64,000 nt of DNA, from contig JAVXUO010001354.1 of the NCBI GenBank assembly GCA_033065855.1, positions 62,001-126,000 of the forward strand. Direction: 5' to 3'. Both the position numbers and the translations under genes were made by a program. Numbering within the stretch: position 1 is the first letter of the stretch; every line of letters starts with the position of its first letter. The notes below the pieces were generated by a model. That model ran no database searches, was not told the DNA's origin, and saw nothing but the letters and a program-made list of their open reading frames with translations. This document shows, one piece after another, positions 1-10,455 of this stretch. The stretch is from Escallonia rubra. Its lineage: Eukaryota > Streptophyta > Magnoliopsida > Escalloniales > Escalloniaceae.

Positions 1-39
1 TGATCAAGTTCAATTAGAAGCACTGGTTGGGCAACTTAC

Positions 40-1606
40 CAGATTGTATGCCATGTGCTCATCGATCTGACCCCTAGGGTGGTACTTCTCCCCGCGTTCA
101 AACCTTACTGGAGCTACTCTCCTCCGGGTGATGCGGTAGTACCACTCATTGTACTGTTCGATGCTGATGACAGGGTCAGGCTCCGACACAATGGCCGCCA
201 GCGTGTCCTGCCAAGAATTCCAGACCTCAATTTCACGCGCGCACAACTCGTGCGCATTCGCCCTGCCAAACAGTCCGACACCCGGTGGGTTCCTGTTAAG
301 CCTCATATCTGGCGCGCCGGCTGGCAACCCCTGCAGGTAGTCAAAATGGCGCATAGCGCGATCCGGCAGCTGCCACTCTGCGACCTCGAAGTGGATCAGG
401 GGTGTGCGTTGCAACCCGGAGAGCGTGAAGACGAACGACTCTCCCACCCGTCGCGCCAAACGTTTGTACGGTGCCCATCGCATCTGGCCAGGAGATAACG
501 AGTCGAGCTCCCCCCGATAGTATGAAATGTTGTGATGGGGATCGTCTCTCCTCTCGTAGTGGGTTTCCTTCCGGCTGTACTCCCAGGCGCACAACCGAGG
601 CCACACATTATCTGTTCCGTCCCCACGCCTGGGTGCGCCGGTAGCAAGGTGTTCATAAGACCACACCTGAGAGCAAAGACATTAAAAAAAGTATCGTCAA
701 CATTTATTGTCCATTCAACAAAAAAAAAAAACAACAAAGAGCACGTAATGAAGAATTGTATGATATACCTGCAATAGCGAGAGACATGCACATATCGCTT
801 TGGAGTCGGGCCTCGTTGCCTTGTGCAATGCTCGGTACAGGTATGCAAGAGTTGCTGCACCCCAGGCATAATCCCCAACCTCAGCCAGGTTACGCAAAAA
901 CGGTAAATATTTGACGCTGATCGTGTTCTTCGACGTCGTTGGGAATAATATTGCCCCCATCACCCACAAGAGGAAGGCTTGTGTGTACAGCACAAGGTCA
1001 TGGCCCGTATAGTTTTCCGGCAAAACCCCGTAGGTATCTACCAACCACTTCAACTTGATACCACCACTGCTAAATCCATCCTGGGGTATCGAAGTAAAGA
1101 AGTCCCTAGCGGTCCTCTTATTCGTTGCTTCGGACGGATGAGCTATTACCTTCCGCCCCGTCACCGGTAACCCTAAGATGAACCCTACATCTTCTAGGGT
1201 AATTGTCATCTCTCCGAGAGGGAAGTGAAACGTATTCGTTTCACTTCTCCACCTTTGAACAAGGGCACCTATTAAGTGCCGGTCAAGTTGTTGAAAGATC
1301 TGCCCATGCGTGAAAATCCCAAACCCAATCCCACGCAGTAATCTTTTCTGGGTTCTGTTCAATTTCCAGGCGTTGAAATTATCGCTTACTTCTACCGTGT
1401 TGACAAGTGCTCTTTCCTACGAATTAGTAAATATTATTTAAGCAAAATAAACACTATACAACGTTCGCAACTGAAATACGTAAGCAAAATAAACGATATA
1501 AACGATAAAATAAGTATCTTACTCCACCATCCCATATGAGCGTACTGATATGGGATGCTTGGTCGTATAATACGGACGAATCTTCTGGTCCAGGGTTGAA
1601 ATCCAT
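40..1606 (-). CDS. Plant mobile domain protein, 5' part of a PMD-Ulp1 gene (copy 1, partial)
   Basis: Three exons can be read: 1523-1606, 769-1416 and 40-666, each with GT-AG borders, giving 453 uninterrupted codons before a donor (GTAAGT) at 39. The protein starts MDFNPGPEDSS. It carries the hallmark PMD stretches: FHFPLGEMTITLEDVGFILG, then GLPVTGR, then WVMGAILFP and YAWGAATLAYLYRAL, and a later RTPLIHFEVAEWQLPDRAMR segment. PMD domains are known from plant transposons and from the MAIN/MAIL1 host proteins. Copies 2 and 3 continue into a Ulp1-type protease, so this copy probably does too, beyond position 1. Unlike its two relatives it has no stop or frameshift in view, so it is the least decayed copy. 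A role in the nucleus is inferred from the family only. It is annotated as a transposon gene and not as a host gene because of the flanking terminus and palindromes. Confidence 0.72.
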
Positions 1607-1986
1607 TTTTTGCAACTGAAATAATGGAAAGAGGGCAAGGTTGGAAGCGTAAACATTCCCAAACATACAACGCTAGCATATTCAGCGCTAGCATGTGATC
1701 AGATAATACGCAATACACATATATAATATATATGTATATACATTGACAAACGCTAGCATAGTGCCGATCTACTTGCCAACGCCGCAAGATGAACTCTAGA
1801 TTATGAACAGAGAAAGGATTAGTTTGTGAACTTACGTGATTGATGAGACGATTAAAGGATTTCTTGCAAAGAAATTACGCCGATCTACTTGCCAACGCCG
1901 CTTGTTTGATCGTGAGAAGAATGAATAGTTTGATTGTGAGAAGAAGGAATGAATAGAAGTTTAGAAGGCTTCGAATGCTTGCCAAC

Positions 1987-2221
1987 GTCCGCTACACTGT
2001 GTTGCGGACGCTGGGATAACGACAAAGTAACAGTCGTGCATCGACTGATGTGACAACTGTCAGGGGGAAGTGGGCGGTTTGACGGAAACAGTCGTCCGCT
2101 AGACAGTGTAGCGGACCACTTTTTGTTGGCCCAATGTCAGTCGTCCGCTACACAGTCTAGCGGACGGGTGAGCGAGGGCAAGATGGTAAAAAGATCCGTC
2201 CGCGAGACTGTGTAGCGGACG
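1987..2221. repeat. Cluster of four 24-25 bp palindromes (CAG/CTG-centre form)
   Basis: Near-perfect inverted repeats sit at about 1987-2010, 2094-2116, 2142-2166 and 2198-2221. Each has arms related to GTCCGCTACA and TGTAGCGGAC around a 3-nt centre. They lie between the start of copy 1 and its terminus. Similar clusters occur at equivalent places next to copies 2 and 3. Confidence 0.85.
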
Positions 2222-2335
2222 ACTGACAGCGCCGCAAAAAAAAGTGATCTGGACCGTCCATCCCTTCGGGATGGACGGCCAGATCGCGCTGGCAAGATAT
2301 CCTATTTTGCCTACGCTGTCAAGGGATCAGCTCCC

Positions 2336-2356
2336 ATATATATATATATATATATA
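2336..2356. repeat. (AT)n microsatellite at an element terminus
   Basis: Alternating A and T directly abut the terminus of copy 1. Other termini of this family also abut TA-rich runs (4013-4022 and 15932-15941). Confidence 0.85.
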
Positions 2357-2828
2357 GAAAAAGCACGAGCAGGGGCTGGCGCGACACGACACCTCCTGTC
2401 GAGACTGTACAGTGCACCGCATTAGTGACTGCTCACATGTATCAAGCCATGGCCAAGCGAGGCCAAGGCAGCCATGGCCAAGCAAAGGCCAAGGCAGCCT
2501 AGGCCAAACAAGGCTATTGTCGAGCTGTTTTTGGGCCAAGGCAGCCTAGCCCACGCCAAGCAAGACTAAGGCAGCCTAGCCTAGGCCATGGCAGCCACCG
2601 CCAAGCAAGGCCAACGCATAGCACGACCGCGGCGGTGCGTGCCCTAGGCACATGCTAGAAAATGCACTTCGAGGCTACATCGTGCGCTCGACAGGACAAA
2701 AGGCTCCTCGCTCGCTGCTTTTCAAAATCTCAAACGTTGAACCGAACAACAACTTTTGAATCTCTTTACACCAAAATACTTATCTCCAAATTGTAAACCC
2801 CATCTTTATACCTTTCTCCTTTTTCCCC

Positions 2829-2832
<4 letters not shown>
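2357..2832. other. Non-genic spacer with degenerate GCCAAG/GGCAGCC repeats
   Basis: About 2446-2610 consists of imperfect short repeats built on GGCCAAG, GCAGCC and CCATGGCC. No gene is recognised, and no open frame here looks family-like. Confidence 0.5.
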
Positions 2833-2900
<68 letters not shown>

Positions 2901-2912
2901 GGGGGGGGGGGA
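2833..2912. repeat. Compound microsatellite (AT)n-(GT)n-(G)n
   Basis: A run of alternating AT, then alternating GT, then about 12 G residues leads directly into the terminus of the next element. Length here is likely unstable and prone to sequencing error. Confidence 0.9.
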
Positions 2913-4012
2913 GCTGATTCGTTAACCGCGCGGGCAACTTTAGCTAAGTTGCCCGCGCTATCCGGCCGTTCATTCGAGATGGATAGACGACCCAGATCTA
3001 ACTTTTTTAAAACTTTCCCACTGTTCGCTACATAATGTAGCGAACGGTACTTTTTACCACATTGCCCCTCGCTGTGACAACTTGACCTGACATATAGCGG
3101 ACGACAGGGAACGATTTTGTTCTCTCTGTTTGAGTGTTTTGTTTGAATGTTCGGGATGTTCAGGGTTTTTGTTTCAATGTTCTCTCCACAAATTAAAACT
3201 AACCAAATTCCATGATTCAAATGTTTGTTCACAGTATCTTCAATCAACAAAACATCAAAAGCATCAAGCAAAACAACCAAACCCATAATCATAAAACAAC
3301 CATAAACCCATAACTGCAACCCCCACGGCAGAACCACCGAACCAACAAATCCACAATCCTTATGGCCAAAAATACAAACCAGGAAACAAAAAATCAAGAT
3401 CTGGCGGTGGTAGTCAGAGATTGTTGACTCGATGGCACTGGAGGTGGCTTTAGCCATGGCCGATGTTGACCCCTGCAGATCTAGCAGCGACGGTGGCGAT
3501 GGTCAGGGATTTGGGTGAGGCAAAGTAGTGGTTGACTTGGCGGTGGCGGTGGTGGTGGCAGTGGTCTTGGCCATGGGCGATGTCGACACTTGCCAAGATC
3601 TGACAACGACGGCGGCGGTGGGTGCGATTCAAATGATGGTGCTGCTGGGTGATGTTCGTGCAGCATCGGTGTGGGTTTACAACCAATGGTGGCGCTGAGA
3701 ATAGGGAGATTGAGGGGTAGAGGGAGGGAGAGAGAGAGAGAGACGAAGTGCAAGGAAAAAAAACTAACCAAATAAAAAACAATGAATAGTGTACATCCTA
3801 ATCATCCGCTACATTTTGTAGCTGACGCGTACTTTATTTACTGCAAGATCAGGGTAATTTTGTCAAGATGACCGTCCGCTACATAATGTAGTGGACGGCG
3901 AAGCATTTTAAAAAAAAGTCAGATTTTGTCTGTCCATCTATCGCAGATAGATGACTAGATCGTGCGGACAACTTAGCTGAAGTTGCCCGCGCAGTCAACG
4001 GATCAACTCCCC
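2909..4012. mobile_element. Short non-autonomous element of the PMD-Ulp1 family
   Basis: The left end begins GGGAGCTGATTCGTTAACC and the right end finishes GTCAACGGATCAACTCCCC, which are imperfect terminal inverted repeats shared with the large unit at 4023-15932. Just inside the left end is a 13-bp perfect inverted repeat (GCGCGGGCAACTT and its complement, 2928-2958). Palindromes of the family motif sit at about 3022-3047, 3801-3828 (degenerate) and 3871-3899. The interior has no PMD or protease coding. It includes a GC-rich stretch (3440-3660) in which a segment beginning GCCATGG is imperfectly duplicated (about 3452 and 3570). That stretch could be captured host DNA, but I do not recognise a source gene. 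Confidence 0.7.
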
Positions 4013-4056
4013 TATATATATAGGGGAGTTGATCCGTTGACCGCGCAGGCAACTTT
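3976..4056. other. Head-to-head junction of two element termini, large palindrome
   Basis: The right end of the short element and the left end of the large unit meet across a TA run (4013-4022). The inner arms (GATCAACTCCCC and GGGGAGTTGATC) are exact complements. The symmetry extends outward with few mismatches for about 35 bp on each side. Either one element inserted next to the other in a shared TA target, or the two ends derive from one rearrangement. Confidence 0.85.
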
Positions 4057-4203
4057 AGCTCCGTTGACTGTGCATGCAACTTTAGCTCCGTTGACCGCGC
4101 GGGCAACTTTAGCTAAGTTGCCAGCGCAATCTGACCGTTCATCCTTAAAGTACGGATGAACCAGATATAGTTTCTTTATAAAACAATAAAATAAAATAAA
4201 ATT

Positions 4204-4483
4204 CATTCGCTACATTATGTAGCGGACATCATTTGGACCAAACTGCCCCTAAATCCCCGTCCTTTTTATGGAACAGTGCCTGTCAGCTACATAATGTAGC
4301 GGGTGACTTTTTGACTTGAGTTGTTGTCAGTTAAAAGTCGTCCGCTACATTATGTAATGGACGATTTTTGGCTGACAATATATCACATCTGTCTCTTTAC
4401 TGTCCGCTACATTATCTGGCGGATGAAAAGGCAGTTTGTATTTATCCTATGTCATACCCGTCCACTAGGTAATGTAGCGGACA
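4204..4483. repeat. Cluster of five family palindromes (ATTATGT-centre form)
   Basis: Copies at about 4204-4228, 4281-4306, 4338-4363, 4400-4424 and 4458-4483 have arms related to GTCCGCTACA and TGTAGCGGAC. They occupy the 5' flank of copy 2, equivalent to the clusters beside copies 1 and 3. Confidence 0.85.
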
Positions 4484-5942
4484 GAGTATATCAATACGGG
4501 GACTCCTAATTTTGTAAGTCTTCTTCTTCTTCACTATCTTCCTAGAAAGTTAGCCAGTAGATCTGCGATTTGTGTGTCCTCAAGCCTTTGAATCTTCCAA
4601 AGAATTCCTTTAATCATCCAATTAATCACGTAAGTTCACAAACCAATGCTTTATTTGTGTATAATCTTGAGTTTATGAGTATTGTGCATGATTTTGATGA
4701 TATGTAATGTATGAATAGATGTGTATGTATATATATATAGATGATGTATTATAAATGTGTTAGCGTTGGCAAAGCTAGATTTGCCAATGTTCGCTAGAAA
4801 TTTCCGAACTTGATGTTTTTGCATAATTTCAGTCGCATAAATGACCTTTAACCCCATACCTGAAGATCCCTCCGTCTTGTATGACCAAGCAAACCATATT
4901 AGTACATCAATTTGAAACGGACAAGTAAGATACTAATTTTTTGATTATTTGTTTAACTTCAATCATGAACACTATACATTTTGCTTAAATACGCTTTGTT
5001 AATTCATAGGAAAGAGAAACACTTAATACAGTAGAGGTAACCGAACAATTTGGACAGTGGAGGTTGAACAATCTACAAAAAAAATTGTTGCATGGAATGG
5101 GGTTTTGGGTTTTTACCTATGGGAATATTTTTTTCACGACATGACCGGACCTTAATATGTGCCCTTGTTGAACGGTGGAGAAGTTTCACTTCCCTGTTGG
5201 GAAGATGACAATAACCTTAGAAAATGTAGGGTACATCTTAGGTTGACCCGTGACGGGACGGTCGGTTATTTCTTGTAAGATTGGACGGGAAAAAAAGAGA
5301 TTTGCTGGGGACTTCTTCGGTTCGATTCCCGAGGACCAGTTTGGGCATGGTGGAAAAACGTTGACATGGTTGGTAAGTACGTTCAAGGCTTTACCGGAAG
5401 ATTTCACGGAGGGGATGCTTGTTATGCACACAAAGGCTTTGTTGCTGTGGGTGATCAGGGCCATTTTATTCCCATCGACGACAAAAAACACAATCCATGT
5501 GAAGTATTTAGCTTTATTTTGGTAACTTGCAAGACGTTGGCGACTATGCTTGGGGTGCATCCACACTTGCATACTTGTATTGCATTCTGCACAAGGCAAC
5601 AAGGCCTGGCTACAAAGCTATATGTCCATGTCTCTCATTGTTGCAGGTATATCATATAACCCCCTTTAATTTATTTTTTGATTATTTTTTATTACTTACT
5701 GCACAATAAATTTTGACCATACTCTGCATATTTGTCTCTGTTTTCAGGTATGGTCTTATGAATACTTCAGTATCGGGGTATGCCAAAGTAGGACATGAAC
5801 CGATACAATCTGGCCTTCGTTGCACACTTAGGAATACAATCAAAGGGAGAGCCTCTACCCGAGGAGAGATGATCCCCATCGTAACATTGTCTTCTATTAG
5901 AAGGAGTTTGACTCACTGTCTCTGGGGAAAATGTGTTGGGTG

Positions 5943-7226
5943 CAGTGTTATTAAAGGCGCAGGTGCACCTAAGGCGCAAAAGGTCCTCGGAGCCTAGGCG
6001 CAAGGCGTAGGCGCGCTCCTTTTCGAAGTAAGGCGCAATATTAAAATAAATAAATACTAGTGCATTAAAACAATAAAATTAAGTAAAAAAATTTCAAAAC
6101 ATGATAATTAATAAACTTCCAAACAATAGCAAAAGTTTCAAATATCATAACACCATAATATAACAAGCTTCCAACATTAGAAAAATCTTAAATCCACTGA
6201 ATCATAGCAAATCACTAAAATTTAAGTGAACATAACACCAATTTTTCCTTTGCCATCCAGTCAATCCCATACAAATCCCAGAAAACAACACTCAAGTTCC
6301 CTATTTAGATGAAAATAAATTAATCACACGCAATCAATTTTTCCTTTGGCAATTGCTTATTAATAGAATCCCAATCCAAACTATTTCTGTAGGATAGGTA
6401 TAACTACAACCATTTGCCTCGTCTTCAATACTTCAGATGAATCCATCATCCATCTGTTCCTGAAGTACCTTAGAATTAATACAATTGGAGTTCTTTCAAA
6501 GTGAGTATATCTCATAATCTGGACTACTAATCTTTCCCAAGTCTTGCTTGCAATCAATTTTTGACGCATTAATTTACGGTATAATCCTAATTCCTAATTG
6601 CTCCGAATGTAAAAGAACTTGGCCTAAAATTGGAGGGAAGAGAGTAACATGTAACCGGTAACGAACCAGCAAAATCACTGGTGCAGGTGATTCGATGGAG
6701 CAGTCGAGCAACAAAGGGAAGAGAAACAACTGTAGTGTCAGCTGGAGCAGCGGCCGGAGCGACGAGCTTTCGACGGCAACGGGAAAGGCGATGCGACAGG
6801 TGAGAGAGAGGCTGCTTTGGTGGAGCAGTCGAGCTCGAGCAGCAAGGCAAAGAGAAACAGCCGAAGCGTCGGCCGGAGCAGTGGCCGGAGCAACAAGAAT
6901 CTCGGCGGAGAAGAAGAGATGCACAAGAATCTCGGCGGCGAAGAAGAGATGCAGGTGAGACCATGAGAGAAAAGCTACTTCAGTGAGAGTAGTGAGACAG
7001 AATTGGATGTTTAAAGAAGAGATACACATCCAACGGCGAAGAAGAGATGCACATCCAACGGCTCTATGGGTTTTGCGCCTATACGTGAGCCTCATGTGCC
7101 GCGTAGCGCCTTGCGCCTGGTGAGTCCAGGCGCGCGCCTTCTTGAACGCACTGAGCCTAGCCTAGGCGAGGCGTGGATGGTGAGCCTTAGCGCGCCTTAC
7201 GCCTAGGCGCGCTTTTTATAACACTG
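5943..7226. mobile_element. Non-autonomous hAT element inserted in copy 2
   Basis: The ends are CAGTGTTATTAAAGGCGC and GCGCTTTTTATAACACTG, imperfect inverted repeats of hAT type. They are flanked by an exact 8-bp target duplication GTTGGGTG (5935-5942 and 7227-7234). The termini are rich in GGCGC/CCTAGG motifs. The interior has no transposase. Removing it rejoins the PMD reading near the residues KCVGC that match copy 3, so the insertion came after the PMD gene was in place. Confidence 0.93.
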
Positions 7227-8874
7227 GTTGGGTGTCGTACCAGAAATTGAAGAAAATGGTGCAAGAGTCATTAATTTCCACACTCTCTGGGTTGCACTCC
7301 ATTGATCCATTGGGAGATTGTGGAGTGAAAACTACCGGATCACGCTATGCAATTGTTGAAGCGCCTGCAGGGGTTGCCAGCGGATGCCCCAGACATGAGA
7401 CTTAACAGGAACCCATCGAATGTCCCAAGGTTTTGGCAGGTGGATGCCCTCGAGTTGTGCGCTGCCGAGATTAGACTGTGGGAGTCCTGGTAGGATAAGC
7501 TGGCAGCCATTGTGTCGAAGCCCGACCCTGTAGTCAGCATCAAGCAGTATCTGGGGTGGTACCACTGCATCACTTGGAGGAGAGTACACTCGGTGGAGTG
7601 GGCAAAAGGCAAGAAATATCAGCCCAGGGGTGTAATTGATCAGCATAGAGCATTCGAGCTCGTAAGTTTCCTGTTTACTTTCATGTAGCATTCAATCTTG
7701 CACAAGTTTCCTATTTAATTTCATATGGTGCTTAAATTTACTTATGATCTAACACAATGTAGGTTGATGCCTCACTCGCTTTCTTTCAGAAACTGAATGA
7801 GCGGAAGGATCTTTTAAATGCCATGGGAGCGGATCTTCGCTCACAGGCTGAGTACTTGGTGCATAGTTGTGGGGATTTTGTGAGGGGATTTAGGGACAAC
7901 CGTCAGGTGTCTGCCCAGGAATGGCTTATCCCTCAGGACAACCTTCCGGTGTGAGCGAGGGAATTAATAATCCTTCAGGACGGGGAATGGGTGATGCTTG
8001 GGGATAGCCTTCGGGTATAAGACATAGAATGGCTCATTGGGACGAGTGGAGTCAGCCCTCATTTGAGTTTCTTAGGGACTCGGATGTTACATCAGATCCA
8101 CGGAGTCATGTCGCACAAAATTTCGACTTCGCGAACTTCAACTTCTCTAAGTCACTGTAATTTGTCCTATGGTCAGGAGCTTCCATTTTGGGGCTTGGGA
8201 TTCCCGAAGAGCCCCAAGGACAACAATATCCCTCTTATCCCAAAGGTCATCCGTTGAAGCCCCTGAAGCCTATGTCATACGCCACTTTCGTTGGTTTAGT
8301 GAGCCCCCGCAACTATGCTCTCAACACTGCGTTCAATCTCGAGATCTTGATTGCGATATCACGTGGGACGGAATGTCCACCCTTAAGCTGCATAGTTGGT
8401 TGGAAGATACGGTGTTGACTGCCTACATTAAGCTTCTGGCGCGTAGAGAGAGGGATATGGGAGATGCATATCCCCGAGTTTTTATATTCAACGAGCTTTT
8501 TAGTTCTATGCTCCATGGAGAATGACGGTAATGGTATAGTATGAGAGGAAGGAAATCATTGTTAGCTTGGCCTCAGCCTAAGACGCTCAATAAATTTTTC
8601 ATGAATTTTTTTAATTCGTTGAGCTTCTGCGATGTTGATGTCTTTCTAGTACCTTGCTTAGACCACAACCACTGGTATTTGCTTTGCTATGAACCGTTGG
8701 TTATGAGAATTTCAATCGTCGACAGTCTCCACAATGATACGCTATACATGCCTCTGAAGGACCTTTTCAAAGAATAATTGGGGGGCTATGGTGAGCTTTG
8801 CATTTGTCTTAACAGTTTTTCTATTTCCTAATTTAATCATTGTAATTCGACTATCATAGCTTACATTTCTTTTA

Positions 8875-9898
8875 GGGCTAATTACACCTATGTCCCTGAG
8901 GTTATGGGGTAATTACAGGTAAGGACAATAGTTTAGACAAATTACACTTATGTCCGTTGACCAAACGGAATCTTAAAAACGCTAATTGTTTTAATGAAAA
9001 GACTTTATTGCCCCTAAGTTGGAACCTTATTTATTTTCCAATGCCATTATTTCATCTTCTTCCATTAATGCCATTACTATTCATCTTATTTTTAATGCCA
9101 TTAATGCCATTACTCTTCCCCCCACTCCCCCCCGACCCCCAACCCCATTTCTGTCTCAAAACTTCCTACAGCACCCTTTCACCGTCCGGTGTGCCTCCCT
9201 GTCGCCGCACCCTCCCCCTTCCCCGTCGCCCCCACCCTCCCCCTTCCACTTCCCCGTCGTCGCAACGCCGCACCTCCCGCAGCAAATATATTTGACAGTG
9301 GTGGAGGTAACGGCATGATTTGACCTGCGGTGGAGATACTCGACATTGATCAGTGTATGTTGGTTGTGTGGGTGGTTGGGTTGACCGGCGGTTGTTTGTG
9401 AAAATTAAAGGGGCCGACGTGTAAGAGGGAAGGGACTGCCAGCATGGGGCGAAGGAAGACAATGAAAATTAGGGTTTCAAATTTCTTAATCTGCAAATCA
9501 GGTTTTCAAAACCCTAATTCGAAAATTAGGGTTTTGAAATTTTTATCTGTTCATTCTCCCCTAAAATTTTGATTTGTTCAAATCGATGAAAAAGACTGAA
9601 TATAAAGGTGCTCACAAATTTTAGGGTTTTAAAACCCTAATCTTCAAATCAAGGTTTAAAATATTAATTTAAAAACTTTAAAAATTACTCAGTATATACA
9701 GTACAAGGGTAGTTTTGTCATTTTAAAAATACGTATTGCTGACATCATTAAAAAATTACACTTTTTGGATGGAACCCTGACGGATGGATACGGGTGATAC
9801 ATTTTAAAAGGTTTTGGTCACGGTATGTTACATTTTGAAATTTAGTATCATTGACTGTAATTACCCCCTAACCTCAGGGACATATGTGCAATTAACCC
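8875..9898. mobile_element. Mutator-like non-autonomous element in the Ulp1 intron
   Basis: Inverted termini of more than 40 bp begin GGGCTAATTACACCTATGTC and end TATGTGCAATTAACCC. The flanks are exact 9-bp target duplications TTTCTTTTA (8866-8874 and 9899-9907). The interior has a C-rich tract (9110-9280) and several AAACCCTAA-type motifs. No transposase is present. A related, more eroded copy lies at 32629-34062. Confidence 0.9.
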
Positions 9899-10455
9899 TT
9901 TCTTTTATTATTCCACAGGATTTGTTTTGTGCCATTCTTCACGACCTCCATGGGCTTAAAGTACCAGCAAGGCCAAAGCTCAATATTCGGGTGAAGAAAA
10001 GCAGGTCCATGCAGCAAATAACTCGGATTGCGGTGTCTTTGTGTTGATGTACATGGACTTCATTTGTCGGTCCGAGAGACTCAAAAAGGTCAACTGGAGC
10101 CAAGACGACATAGACAACTTTAGATATATGATAGCTTGGCAAATTGAACAATGTAAACCTAGACAATTTAAGGATATTGTAAATCCGGCTATAGCAAAGG
10201 CCGGATAACATTGAACGTATATTTTTTATGCAATGAAATAGAATTTGATATGATTATTGAGCATATCTTTCTAGTTTTTAATTGTTTGATGTGATTTGCA
10301 TATCACTTGTGTTTATGGTTTTAGTATTTCTTTCTGGATGTGGTATGTTATAGTTGAGTGTCGCTTTTGAGAGTGTGTGGTTGTTTTGAGAATGGTTGAA
10401 ACAGATTGACAGTTGGTTGAATATAAAGGCAAAATAGGTTTTAAGGGCTGTTTTA

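Larger units (their letters stand above)
1..2335 (-). mobile_element. PMD-Ulp1 family element, copy 1 (left part off window)
   Basis: The right terminus (about 2281-2335, ending GGGATCAGCTCCC) is a diverged version of the termini at 2909, 4012, 4023 and 15932. It abuts an AT microsatellite. The gene inside runs toward the left edge, so the protease half is outside the window. The distance from terminus to start codon (about 0.73 kb) resembles copies 2 and 3 (0.82 and 0.67 kb), which supports one conserved element layout. The 5' flank carries four copies of the family palindrome (1987-2221). The element class is unresolved: no transposase is visible. Confidence 0.65.
4841..10208 (+). pseudogene. 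PMD-Ulp1 protease gene, copy 2 (decayed)
   Basis: Exon 1 is 4841-4924, exon 2 5010-5646, exon 3 5748-7661 (split by a hAT insertion at 5943-7226), and exon 4 starts at 7763. The protease part lies at about 8160-8777, with its last exon at 9919-10208. The first exon is 84 bp, as in copies 1 and 3. PMD stretches include KMTITLENVGYILG and YAWGASTLAYLY. The Ulp1 catalytic set is present: His in DHNHWYLL (codon 8670-8672), Asp in SIVDSLHND (8721-8723) and Cys in NNSDCGVFVLMY (codon 10029-10031). Ulp1/C48 enzymes cleave SUMO or related modifiers, but the substrate here is unknown. Decay includes a stop in exon 1 where copy 1 has Trp, frame changes in exon 2 near 5130-5190, stops in exons 2 and 3, and a frame change just before the Cys. 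A Mutator-like element sits in the intron between the Asp and Cys exons. Confidence 0.8.

Noticed and set aside
2834..3457. 207-codon minus-strand open frame ending in Thr-His and Ile-Tyr repeats
   Set aside because: Its end reads through a microsatellite and it spans the terminus of the short element. No domain is recognisable, though part might be captured sequence.
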